64,000 nucleotides of DNA from UMGS1322 sp900550765 (GTDB lineage Bacteria; Bacillota; Clostridia; Christensenellales; QALW01): NCBI GenBank assembly GCA_958448705.1, contig CAUDEY010000005.1, positions 52,412 through 116,411 on the forward strand, written 5' to 3'. Each line of letters opens with the position of its first letter. Position 1 is the first letter of the stretch. Positions 15,661 to 23,865 of the stretch are shown piece by piece. The notes under the pieces are model-generated. The model made no database searches and was not told the DNA's origin. It saw only the letters and a program-made list of their open reading frames with translations. A program made the translations under genes and the position numbers.

Positions 15661-16509
15661 TTGGATTTTCACATCAACACTCAGGAACTGACCAAGCTGC
15701 TGAAACATTTTTATACGCTTACCCATATCCGCATCGGCGTATTTGATAACGCCTTTCAGGAACTGGCCTTTTACCCGAACCACCATTCCGAATACTGCCG
15801 CCTGCTGCGGGCGGACCCGGAGGCCAATAAAAAGTGTGCCCTGTGCGACCGGGAAGCCTGTGAAATGAGCCGGAAGCAGAATAAGCTGATTTCCTACCGC
15901 TGCCATGCCGGGCTGACCGAAGCCGTAACCCTGATTCGCTGCAACGACGTAGCCGTAGGCTACCTGATGCTGGGGCAGGCTCTGCAAACTGACGACCGCG
16001 CCCGCTCCTGGGAGGAGCTGGCCCCGTATTTAGCAGGCTTCGGCGTGGACATAAATGCGCTGAAAAACGCTTATTTTAAAAAGAAACGGCTTTCGCCGGA
16101 GGTAATTACAGCGGCCTCCAAACTAATGGAGGCCTGTTCCGGGTATTTATATTTATCCAAAATGATTGTTTTAAACGAGGACAGCCTGGCTCGAAGGCTG
16201 GACGATTACATACAAAAAAATCTGCCGGGCGACCTTGGCACCGAAGCGCTCTGCCGGGCGCTGGGAGTTGGAAAAACCCGGCTTTATGAACTCTCCCGCC
16301 GCAGCTACGGCCGCGGCATCGCCGAGCATATCCGCGCGCTGCGTATCAGGCGTGCCCAAGGGCTGCTTTCCGGCGAAAAGGAAAAGATTGCGGAGATTGC
16401 CGCACAGTGCGGCTTTCCGGATTACAATTATTTTACCAAAGTCTTTAAAGCGTATACCGGGTTTACCCCGCGGGATTACCGCAAAAATTTTGTGCAGTAT
16501 AAAAATTGA
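15661..16509 (+). CDS. AraC-family regulator with PocR sensory domain
   Basis: Ligand-responsive transcription factor, 282 residues. The N-terminal PocR domain spans about residues 5-150 and has its cysteine-rich centre (CALCDREACEMSRKQ, SYRCHAGL); the family binds small metabolites, in some cases glycerol- or propanediol-type compounds. The C-terminal AraC double helix-turn-helix spans about 180-280 (LCRALGVGKTRLYELSRR, IAEIAAQCGFPDYNYFTKVF). The TTG at 15661 is chosen because GGGAGG lies eight bases upstream; a longer frame would cross the divergent promoter and the isomerase start. Likely activator of the minus-strand sugar operon. Confidence 0.9.
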   Translation: MDFHINTQELTKLLKHFYTLTHIRIGVFDNAFQELAFYPNHHSEYCRLLRADPEANKKCALCDREACEMSRKQNKLISYRCHAGLTEAVTLIRCNDVAVGYLMLGQALQTDDRARSWEELAPYLAGFGVDINALKNAYFKKKRLSPEVITAASKLMEACSGYLYLSKMIVLNEDSLARRLDDYIQKNLPGDLGTEALCRALGVGKTRLYELSRRSYGRGIAEHIRALRIRRAQGLLSGEKEKIAEIAAQCGFPDYNYFTKVFKAYTGFTPRDYRKNFVQYKN

Positions 16510-16511
16510 AG

Positions 16512-17231
16512 TTATATATGATCCCATGGCAGCGGCGCATCGCAAAGGATCTGATCGACGTCTTTTTTTGTGCATACCGTAAAAAGACGTTTTTGCCCGA
16601 GCTTGGAGGAATCACATAAGAAGATCTTTTTTTCTGCGCGCGCCAGCATTATGCGCCGCAGAGAGGTTTCCTCCTCGGAAGCGTCGGAGATCTCTCCTTC
16701 AAGGGAGAGTCCCTGGCTGGAAAAAAATACGATATCCGCCGATACAGCACGGAGAAAACGCTCGGCCGCCGGCCCGGAGAAGGCGTGATTGCTTTTGTTG
16801 AATGTACCGCCGGTACAGTATAGTTTTGCGTGCAGTGCTTCCGCCTCGTGGAAGACGCGGAGACTATTGGTTATGATTTTTAAATTGCGGCGGTCATGGA
16901 TATATCGGAGGATCCTTTGGGTAGTGGAGGAGGCATCTAAAAAGATCACTGCGCCGTCGGGGATAAGTTCTGCTGCTTTTTGTGCCAGTTTTTCTTTCAC
17001 CGCTGCGTTTTCTGTATCCCGCAGAGAAAGAGGAACGACGCTGTTTTTATATTTGGTCAAAATTACGCCGCCGTAGACCTTTTGTACACGGCCTTGTTTT
17101 TCCAAAGCTTCGATATCCCGGCGGACGGAGGACTCACTGGCATAAACCGCATCGGCCAGTTGTTTGATTGTAGCGGTATGGTGCTGCTCCAGTAGCCGCA
17201 GAATCGTTTGCTGTCTTTCAAATAAAATCAT
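16512..17231 (-). CDS. DeoR/GlpR-family transcriptional repressor
   Basis: 239-residue sugar-phosphate-responsive repressor. The winged HTH is at residues 1-55 (ERQQTILRLLEQHHTATIKQLADAV, SSVRRDIEALEKQGRVQKVYGG) and the phosphosugar-binding DeoRC domain follows (VIFLDASSTTQRILRYI, IITNSLRVF, FFSSQGLSLEGEISDASEEE, LCDSSKLGQKRLF). It is convergent with the PocR regulator and divergent from the glycerophosphodiesterase/G3P dehydrogenase pair, so a GlpR-like role in glycerol phosphate metabolism is the natural inference. A matching inverted repeat overlaps the target promoter. Confidence 0.92.
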   Translation of the reverse strand: MILFERQQTILRLLEQHHTATIKQLADAVYASESSVRRDIEALEKQGRVQKVYGGVILTKYKNSVVPLSLRDTENAAVKEKLAQKAAELIPDGAVIFLDASSTTQRILRYIHDRRNLKIITNSLRVFHEAEALHAKLYCTGGTFNKSNHAFSGPAAERFLRAVSADIVFFSSQGLSLEGEISDASEEETSLRRIMLARAEKKIFLCDSSKLGQKRLFTVCTKKDVDQILCDAPLPWDHI

Positions 17232-17371
17232 AATTTCTCCTCTATTACGGAAATCCCGGCGGCGTTGTTTTTATATCTTGCCGGATAGCATTTATGTTTT
17301 GCAAGAAATTGAAAAAGTTTAAGAATTAAAAGCAGGCGAGGATGCAACCTCTTCAAAATTTCCGTCATATA

Positions 17372-17426
17372 TTGACTTTTTTGTTTTTCAACACTATACT
17401 TTTTATTGGTTCCTTTTGTTGAAAAA
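17372..17426 (+). promoter_or_regulatory. Glycerophosphodiesterase promoter with DeoR-type operator
   Basis: TTGACT (17372-17377), a 17-bp spacer and TATACT (17395-17400) form the promoter. A perfect 10-bp inverted repeat, TTTTTCAACA (17384-17393) and TGTTGAAAAA (17417-17426), is centred 33 bp apart, about three helical turns; one arm fills the spacer, the other lies in the early transcribed region. Repressor binding to both arms would block initiation. The divergent DeoR-family gene is the obvious candidate; the assignment is inferred. Confidence 0.65.
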
Positions 17427-17508
17427 GGAATCAGATTTTGTTTATTTTATCATGTTTTTCATTAGATTTCAATTGATTTCAAACTTTTTCAAAACAGGAG
17501 AAGATGGT

Positions 17509-18303
17509 ATGAGACTGATTTATAAAAATCAAATCCCGGTGGCGGCGCACCGGGGAATTTCAAAATATTTTCCTGAAAATACAATGGTATCGTTTCAATC
17601 GGCTGCAGTATTGGAACCGGATATGATCGAAACCGATATTCACATGACCAAAGACGGCGAGCTGATTCTTATGCACGATCATGCGGTGGACCGCACCACG
17701 AACGGCGCCGGGCTGATCCGCGAAAAAACATTGCGGGAAATACGCGCATTGGATGCCGGCCTGTGGAAAGGCGAGAAATTCAAGGGAGAACACGTGCCGA
17801 CTTTTGAGGAATTTTTAGAATTTTTTAAAGAGGATGGCGAGATGCTGTTTAATATTGAATTGAAGGACTATCCGGCCGATGCGGGCGAATTTGCCTACAG
17901 TGCCGCTGAAAAAGCTATTGCAATGATGGCGCAGTACGGCGTTCTGGAACGAAGCGTTATTAATACCTGGAGCGGCGAACTCAATGAGTATTTGGTTGAA
18001 AAACATGGTGCTCGCATCAAGCTTCATGCGTATTCTCCCCAGGAATGGATGGGATTGCGGCAAAAACGCTTTGTCTATGACTATGCTTACTGCGTATGTT
18101 TGTTCGGTTCAGCGGAAAGCCCCGTAGCGGACGCCAATCGCTTTGCCCTTTGTAAAGACTACGGCGCGGAACCGTGGGTATTCTTTCCCGTTGACAGTGC
18201 GGAGCTCTATGACCGTGCCCTGCAAAACGGCGCGATGCTTTTTACCTCCAACGATCCCGCGTGGGCAATAGAATATCTCCGCAAAAAAGGACTGCATGAC
18301 TGA
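17509..18303 (+). CDS. Glycerophosphodiester phosphodiesterase
   Basis: Cytoplasmic enzyme that splits glycerophosphodiesters such as glycerophosphoglycerol to sn-glycerol 3-phosphate and an alcohol. 264 residues, typical of the short UgpQ-like form. The catalytic motif is present: VAAHRGISKYFPENTMVSF with the first His and Arg, EPDMIETDIHMTKDGELILMHD with metal ligands Glu, Asp and the second His, then TTNGAG and NIELKD. The start at 17509 follows CAGGAGAAG; there is no signal peptide. It heads a two-gene operon with the G3P dehydrogenase-like gene, so phospholipid debris is probably fed to DHAP. Confidence 0.93.
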   Translation: MRLIYKNQIPVAAHRGISKYFPENTMVSFQSAAVLEPDMIETDIHMTKDGELILMHDHAVDRTTNGAGLIREKTLREIRALDAGLWKGEKFKGEHVPTFEEFLEFFKEDGEMLFNIELKDYPADAGEFAYSAAEKAIAMMAQYGVLERSVINTWSGELNEYLVEKHGARIKLHAYSPQEWMGLRQKRFVYDYAYCVCLFGSAESPVADANRFALCKDYGAEPWVFFPVDSAELYDRALQNGAMLFTSNDPAWAIEYLRKKGLHD

Positions 18304-18330
18304 GTATTGCGCCAAGGAGGAATTAAAAAT

Positions 18331-19377
18331 ATGGCGATTATAACAATTATAGGTGCGGGAATGATGGGTTCTGCCCTGGCTTTTCCCGCGAGAGAAAACG
18401 GCAATGAGGTGCGTCTGGTGGGGACGCCGCTGGATCGGGAGATCATCTCCGCCGGTAAAAAAAACAACCGTCATCCGAAATTTGAAAAAAATTTTCCTGC
18501 GGGCGTGAAGTTTTACCAAAGCGAACAAACGGAAGAAGCCATTGCAGGAGCGGATCTTTTAATCGGCGGTGTGAGCAGCTTCGGCGTAGACTGGTTCGGG
18601 GAGGCCGTACTCCCCTTTGTTCCCGAAACACTTCCGGTCTTAACCGTTACCAAGGGTTTGATGGATACCCCCGATGGCAGACTCCTGACGTACCCTCGTT
18701 TATGGCAGCAAAAATTAGAAAAACTAGGGAAAAAATTATCGCTTAACGCGGTGGGCGGCCCCTGCACCAGCTATGAGCTCGTTGCACACGATCAAACCGA
18801 GGTAACCTTCTGCGGCGAGGATATCGCCGTTTTAAAAAAGCTGAAGGCTATGATGGCTACGGATTATTACCATATCAGTCTTTCTACGGATGTTACGGGA
18901 ATTGAAAGCGCAGTGGCACTTAAGAACGGCTACGCACTGGGCATCGCCATGACCATCGGCGTGAATCAAAAACAGTTTGGTATTGAAAGCCCCCTGCATT
19001 TTAATTCCCAGGCAGCCGTCTTTGGGCAGAGTGTTAAAGAAATATACCGCCTTCTGCAATATCAGGATGCTGCTTCTCTGGACGCCCTTGCCTGCGGTGT
19101 GGGTGATTTATATGTAACGGTATATGGCGGCAGAACACGGTTAGCCGGAATTCTGCTGGGCCGCGGTCTTACTATTGACCAAACAAAAGAGGAACTAAGC
19201 GGCGTTACCTTGGAATCTCTCGTGGTAGCGGTGCGCGTCGCCCGCGCGGTAAAGCATCAGATTGCTGCCGGCGTGCTGAAAGCCAGGGATTTTCCGCTGC
19301 TGCTGCATGTGGACGAGATCCTCTCGGAGAAAAAAGCCGTGAATATCCCTTGGGAGGACTTCACTTGTGCAGAATGA
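18331..19377 (+). CDS. NAD(P)-dependent glycerol-3-phosphate dehydrogenase-like protein
   Basis: GpsA-family oxidoreductase interconverting glycerol 3-phosphate and dihydroxyacetone phosphate, 348 residues. Rossmann motif GAGMMGSALAFPARENGNEV, the TVTKGL region, GGPCTSYELVAHDQTEV, and the active-site Lys region IESAVALKNGYALGIAM are visible. AAGGAGG precedes ATG 18331. It is probably not the only biosynthetic GpsA: it differs from the usual enzyme in the HPKFEKNFP loop and lies in a DeoR-controlled catabolic pair with a glycerophosphodiesterase. Direction of the reaction in the cell is inferred from that context. Confidence 0.88.
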   Translation: MAIITIIGAGMMGSALAFPARENGNEVRLVGTPLDREIISAGKKNNRHPKFEKNFPAGVKFYQSEQTEEAIAGADLLIGGVSSFGVDWFGEAVLPFVPETLPVLTVTKGLMDTPDGRLLTYPRLWQQKLEKLGKKLSLNAVGGPCTSYELVAHDQTEVTFCGEDIAVLKKLKAMMATDYYHISLSTDVTGIESAVALKNGYALGIAMTIGVNQKQFGIESPLHFNSQAAVFGQSVKEIYRLLQYQDAASLDALACGVGDLYVTVYGGRTRLAGILLGRGLTIDQTKEELSGVTLESLVVAVRVARAVKHQIAAGVLKARDFPLLLHVDEILSEKKAVNIPWEDFTCAE

Positions 19378-19468
19378 CATTGTGTGTTTCCTCTTGGCTG
19401 GGTTTTATGCATAGAAGGAGCTTTGTTATAATTTTTTTAAGAATTTAAAAAAATCATGTAAATATGTA

Positions 19469-19497
19469 TTGAAAACCTGTTATGATTATGCTATAAT
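19469..19497 (+). promoter_or_regulatory. Promoter of the DUF4038 glycosidase-like gene
   Basis: TTGAAA (19469-19474), 17-bp spacer, TATAAT (19492-19497), 33 bases upstream of the ATG. Confidence 0.8.
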
Positions 19498-19529
19498 GAA
19501 TCCGTATACAAAAATCATGGAGGTATTTA

Positions 19530-22019
19530 ATGAAAAAGATTCTTTCAATGGCTTTGTGCCTGGCAATTCTTGCGGGAGCGCTTACCATGCTTTGCGGAAT
19601 CGCAGTTTTTGCGGAAGGAAACGACTATGAAGCGCAGCAGTGGAAACCCGTTGAAATTCAGCTTACAAGCGCGGTGAACTATCAAAATGCGTATTTGGAT
19701 GCGGAAATCGATGCTGAATTTGTGCACAGTGACGGGACTACGATAAAATCACCGGGTTTTTGGAAAGAAGGAAATACTTGGTGTGTACGGTTTTCTCCTA
19801 CCAAAACCGGCAGCTGGACGTATACTGTTACCTGCAGTGATACCTCGAATACGGGGCTTCATAATATTCAGGGAACGATTAACGCCGTTGCCAATACGGG
19901 CGATACTATGATTGCCAAACACGGCTTTTTAAAAATACCTGAAAACGGCCGTTATATGTGTTATGATGACGGTACGCCGTTCTTCTGGCTGGGCGATACC
20001 AACTGGCAGGCGCCTAACTATATTTCAACTACTACCTGCAACTATCCCGGATGCAACTGCGGCAGTCAGTTTGAGCATGAGGTAAATGACCGGGCAGCCA
20101 AGGGTTTTAATGTATATCAAACCTATTTCGATACCGCTGAAACCGACGGCGGCGGACAAAGAGGCAAGATGGACAGTATTTGGACGAAACAGTATACCTT
20201 GCCGAATGTTGAAGTGTTTAATAATAAAATTGATTATATGTTTGACTATCTGCTGTCCAAGGATATGACGGTAGCCCTGGGATTTGGCGTACATACCAGT
20301 ACGATGACAAAAATCGGCGAAGAGGACTTTCTGCGCTTCGTTCGTTATTGTGTCGCCCGCTACGGCTGCTACTCTATTGCTTGGATCTCCGGTCAGGAGA
20401 TCACCAATGATACCGAAGCCGGCGCTACCAAAGGCAAACAAGTACAGGAGGTTTACATGGCAGGCTCCGCACTGGTCAGTGAACTGGACGGCTATAACCA
20501 TCCCAATGGTGCGCATATGTACCCGATGACGGCTGCGGATAAGCGGGCCCAAAAGCTGGACGATGCCGATTGGCACGAGTGGTGGACGCTGCAGGGCGGA
20601 CACGGTCAAAAGATACAGCCGAAATCTTTTTATCAGAGTTATTATGCCAATACCTCCGGGAAAATTAAACCATATATAGAAACTGAAGCGAATTATGAGG
20701 ATATCAACTGCGGCGGCTTTACCGGATATGACGCGAACCGCTACAGCGCATGGAACGCGGTGCTGAACGGCAGTGTAGGCTTTACCTATGGCGTTACCGG
20801 CATTTGGGCGAACTGTTATTCTACAGAAAAGAATACCGGCTGGTATGGGGAAGCGAGTTCTTACAGCTATGAGCCATGGTATATTGGCCTCAGTAAACCG
20901 GGCTCCTATGAAGTCAGCTATATGAAAAAGTTCTTTGAGACCTTTGCCTGGCAGGATCTGGTTCCCCGGTTTTATAATACCGAATATGCCGATTTTGCGA
21001 AAGATAACGATAAATTGATTGCTTCTAATAATGGAAATACCACCGTGGTAGCCTATTTCTTTAATACAGATCAAACCACCGGCGTGATCAATAAATTAGA
21101 TCAATCCCAAACATATCATGCTATGTGGTTTAATCCGCTGACGGGTAAGTTCATAGAGATTGCAGATGATATCAAACCCGGAGTAAACGGCACGTATATT
21201 GTACCCGCAAAGCCTACTGCGCAGGATTGGGCACTTTTGATCACTTGCGATGAGTTAAAGGCCTATGAGACGGAGGAGCCGTATAAGGATCTTTATGCCG
21301 ATGACAGTACGAATACTTTGACGGGGAATATTATTACGCCTGCCAAGGTGACGGCGATCGGCGGAATCTTGTATTTAAATGGAAAAATGATCGATGTTAC
21401 GGATCATCTTTACGACAATAAGGGCATTACTGTTTGGGAACCTACGGCTAACCGTTCTACGCAGACGATCCTTTATGATTTAGGCGCGGCGTATTCCCTT
21501 TCTCATATTGCTATTGTGCCCACGACCGGTACGGTGCTTCCTGCATTCCGTGTGGAGGCTTCCAATGATGGTGTTACCTGGAAGATCATCAGTAATACCG
21601 CTTTGCGCGATGCAAAGATGTCTGAAGATGGTACTTATATTAGTGAGAAATTGGCGGGAGATTTCCGTTATGTAAAGATTCTTTTACTCAACGCTGAGGA
21701 TATCGATCCTCAGGATGCTAAAAATGCTTCGTATAAGGTGTTTTATAATTCTTATACCGATAGCTATTATTCTAAAACCTCTATTGCTGAAATTTCGGTA
21801 TTCGGCACCGGTATTGCCGAGGACGTAAAGACATCCGATATAGGGGATAAGTTAGACGCTACACCGGCGCCTACAGAGAATGGAAATAATGGAAGTGGAG
21901 ATGCCGCCGCAGGTCTTTCCGGCGGTACGGCAGCTGTTATTATAGCAGGTGCGGCGGTAGTCGGCGTTGTGATCGGCGTTGTAGTGGCCGTTGGTATAAA
22001 AAAGAAAAAGGGCAACTAA
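19530..22019 (+). CDS. Membrane-anchored DUF5060/DUF4038 glycoside hydrolase-like protein
   Basis: Surface enzyme of 829 residues. Signal peptide (1-29) is followed by a DUF5060 beta domain (about 35-120; FWKEGNTWCVRFSPTKTGSWTYTV) and a DUF4038 TIM barrel of the apiosidase/GH140-like superfamily (about 130-480; YDDGTPFFWLGDTNWQAP, GFNVYQTYFD, ISGQEI with a candidate Glu, YIETEANYED with a second). A C-terminal discoidin-like domain (about 610-740; YDLGAAYSLSHIAI, FRVEASNDGVTWKIIS) precedes a Gly-rich linker and one membrane helix ending KKKK. It likely trims a plant or host glycan at the membrane. No LPXTG is present. Substrate unknown. Confidence 0.82.
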   Translation: MKKILSMALCLAILAGALTMLCGIAVFAEGNDYEAQQWKPVEIQLTSAVNYQNAYLDAEIDAEFVHSDGTTIKSPGFWKEGNTWCVRFSPTKTGSWTYTVTCSDTSNTGLHNIQGTINAVANTGDTMIAKHGFLKIPENGRYMCYDDGTPFFWLGDTNWQAPNYISTTTCNYPGCNCGSQFEHEVNDRAAKGFNVYQTYFDTAETDGGGQRGKMDSIWTKQYTLPNVEVFNNKIDYMFDYLLSKDMTVALGFGVHTSTMTKIGEEDFLRFVRYCVARYGCYSIAWISGQEITNDTEAGATKGKQVQEVYMAGSALVSELDGYNHPNGAHMYPMTAADKRAQKLDDADWHEWWTLQGGHGQKIQPKSFYQSYYANTSGKIKPYIETEANYEDINCGGFTGYDANRYSAWNAVLNGSVGFTYGVTGIWANCYSTEKNTGWYGEASSYSYEPWYIGLSKPGSYEVSYMKKFFETFAWQDLVPRFYNTEYADFAKDNDKLIASNNGNTTVVAYFFNTDQTTGVINKLDQSQTYHAMWFNPLTGKFIEIADDIKPGVNGTYIVPAKPTAQDWALLITCDELKAYETEEPYKDLYADDSTNTLTGNIITPAKVTAIGGILYLNGKMIDVTDHLYDNKGITVWEPTANRSTQTILYDLGAAYSLSHIAIVPTTGTVLPAFRVEASNDGVTWKIISNTALRDAKMSEDGTYISEKLAGDFRYVKILLLNAEDIDPQDAKNASYKVFYNSYTDSYYSKTSIAEISVFGTGIAEDVKTSDIGDKLDATPAPTENGNNGSGDAAAGLSGGTAAVIIAGAAVVGVVIGVVVAVGIKKKKGN

Positions 22020-22040
22020 TTAAGAGGTTCCTGAATAAGA

Positions 22041-22096
22041 TGCTGCGTCAGCCCCTGCAGAGGAAAAAATTTTTCCGGCAGGGGCGGCAGTTTTTT
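22041..22096 (+). terminator. Terminator after the DUF4038 gene
   Basis: GCCCCTGC (22051-22058) pairs with GCAGGGGC (22078-22085), extended by TGCTG/GGCAG outer pairs, followed by TTTTTT at 22091. Confidence 0.85.
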
Positions 22097-22193
22097 AATG
22101 CTATTTTTATAGTAAGACCGTTGGCGGTATTTTTAAGCCGGAGGAGCCGGCAGCGGGCATATGTCGTTTTTTTACTCCGGATGGGGAGGTTGT

Positions 22194-22790
22194 ATGTCAT
22201 ATCAAAAAGAGCAGGATCAGATCCTTGCATCGTTGTCGGGTACGCCTAAGCTTTTGCTGCATAGCTGCTGCGGTCCGTGCAGCAGTTCCTGCCTGGAAAC
22301 GCTGTCAGCACATTTTTTTGTTACGGTATTTTGGTATAACCCGAATATTTATCCGCAGGAGGAGTATTCTTTACGGCTGATGCATCAAAAAAAGCTGATC
22401 GAACGGCTGGATACCCAAAATCCGGTTACTTTGATCACGGCCGATTATGTACCGGAGCAATATGAAGCCGCCGTAAAGGGGTTGGAACAGGAACCTGAAG
22501 GCGGCACGCGGTGCACGGTCTGTTTTGCACAGCGGTTGGAGCTGACTGCCCGTACAGCAAAGGAGAAGGGGTTTGATTTTTTTACGACTACGCTTACGGT
22601 TTCTCCCCATAAAAATGCGGATGTGATCAATACTATTGGTCAGGAGATGGCCAAAAAATACCAGGTAGCTTTTTTGCCCTCTGATTTTAAAAAGAAAAAT
22701 GGCTATCAGCGGTCTATTGAACTTTCGCGGCAGTATTCTTTATATCGGCAGAATTATTGCGGATGCAGGTTCTCGCAGCGACAAAATTAA
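22194..22790 (+). CDS. queH: Epoxyqueuosine reductase QueH
   Basis: Cytoplasmic enzyme for the last step of queuosine tRNA modification, reducing epoxyqueuosine to queuosine; non-orthologous to QueG. 198 residues. The paired cysteines that hold the iron-sulfur cluster and second iron are visible: HSCCGPCSSSC near residue 20, GTRCTVCFAQRL mid-protein and NYCGCRFS at the C-terminus. ATG 22194 follows GGGGAGG; an earlier in-frame ATG lacks a site. No other queuosine gene lies beside it. Confidence 0.96.
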   Translation: MSYQKEQDQILASLSGTPKLLLHSCCGPCSSSCLETLSAHFFVTVFWYNPNIYPQEEYSLRLMHQKKLIERLDTQNPVTLITADYVPEQYEAAVKGLEQEPEGGTRCTVCFAQRLELTARTAKEKGFDFFTTTLTVSPHKNADVINTIGQEMAKKYQVAFLPSDFKKKNGYQRSIELSRQYSLYRQNYCGCRFSQRQN

Positions 22791-22828
22791 TATGTTACGT
22801 ATTTATTACGAAAAACTTACAAAATATA

Positions 22829-22857
22829 TTGACTTTTTGCTTTCGTTTTGCTATACT
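22829..22857 (+). promoter_or_regulatory. Promoter of the peptidoglycan-binding protein gene
   Basis: TTGACT (22829-22834), 17-bp spacer, TATACT (22852-22857). Confidence 0.8.
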
Positions 22858-22892
22858 AATAGTATCAATCCAATAAAAAGAGGGGATACACT

Positions 22893-23822
22893 TTGATAAA
22901 GCATTACTTTACAGGGGTTGTGCTCGCGGTTACCGTATTTTGTGCGTTGGGCATTCAGGCCGGAGCACAGGCGGATCTGGATACGGGCATTGTTACGGTA
23001 GAAGAAACATTGCCTTTGGAGGATATGCAGCAGCCTGAACCTGAAGTGACATATCCGGAGCTGGAATTGAATGATAACGGCTTTGAGGTTGTGAATCTGC
23101 AGTGCCGCTTGAGAGATTTGGGCTATTATAATTATAAGGTAACCGGATATTTCGGTTCCCTTACGGAATACGCAGTAAGACTTTTTCAAAAGTATAATGA
23201 TATTGAAGTAACCGGGTTTGTCGGCAATGCAACCAATCATGTTTTATATGCTAATGAGGCAAAGAGGATGCCGATTGAGGAAATCGATGCCAATGCAGAC
23301 CGCTTGGGCAATACGCCTTCCCCTACGCCTAAGGCTACTCCTGCACCTACCAGTAATACATCTAATAATAGTAATGCCTCTAATAATAGTGCTCCGGCTG
23401 TAAGCAGCGGCGGAAAGGTTTCTACCGGCACATATATGGAATGGTCTCAGGTTACCAATATTTTTAAGCGCGGTACTACGGCTACGGTTTATGATTTTGA
23501 TACCGGTATTTCCTGGACGGTAAAGCGTACCGGCGGCAGCAAACATGCTGATGTGGAACCGGTAAGTGCTGCCGATACGGTCAAATATAAACAGGCCTTA
23601 GGAAAATACTATCAAAACTGGAAGCGGCATGCCTGCATCGTTGTTGTAGGCGGTTATCGTCTGGCGGCGTCTTATCATGGCTATCCGCATGGATATGATG
23701 CGATTTCCGGTAATAATTTGACGGGGCATTACTGCATCCATTTTAAAAACAGCCGTACACATTGCTCTAACAAGGTTGATCCCGATCATCAGGCTTGTGT
23801 AAGAAAGGCGGCCGGTTTATAA
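22893..23822 (+). CDS. Secreted peptidoglycan-binding protein with a conserved Cys/His C-terminal domain
   Basis: Exported protein of 309 residues. Signal peptide 1-28; a PG_binding_1 module at about 55-125 (GFEVVNLQCRLRDLGYYNYKVTGYFGSLTE, VTGFVGNATNHVLY); a Ser/Asn/Pro linker at about 135-170; then a C-terminal domain (about 175-309) with TVYDFDTGISWTVKRTGG, KHADVEP, RHACIVVVGGYRLAASYHGYP, GHYCIHFKNSRTH and a terminal CVRKAAGL. That domain has several His and Cys in fixed motifs and looks enzymatic, but no named family is claimed. The start is TTG after GAGGGG. A wall-associated role is likely. Confidence 0.8.
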   Translation: MIKHYFTGVVLAVTVFCALGIQAGAQADLDTGIVTVEETLPLEDMQQPEPEVTYPELELNDNGFEVVNLQCRLRDLGYYNYKVTGYFGSLTEYAVRLFQKYNDIEVTGFVGNATNHVLYANEAKRMPIEEIDANADRLGNTPSPTPKATPAPTSNTSNNSNASNNSAPAVSSGGKVSTGTYMEWSQVTNIFKRGTTATVYDFDTGISWTVKRTGGSKHADVEPVSAADTVKYKQALGKYYQNWKRHACIVVVGGYRLAASYHGYPHGYDAISGNNLTGHYCIHFKNSRTHCSNKVDPDHQACVRKAAGL

Positions 23823-23865
23823 GTAAAAAAATTTCAGCAGAAGCTGCTCTTTTTGCGAGGCTTTT

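Noticed and set aside
20025..21074. 349-codon minus-strand frame opposite the DUF4038 gene
   Set aside because: Shadow frame; the plus-strand gene shows clear DUF5060 and DUF4038 motifs.
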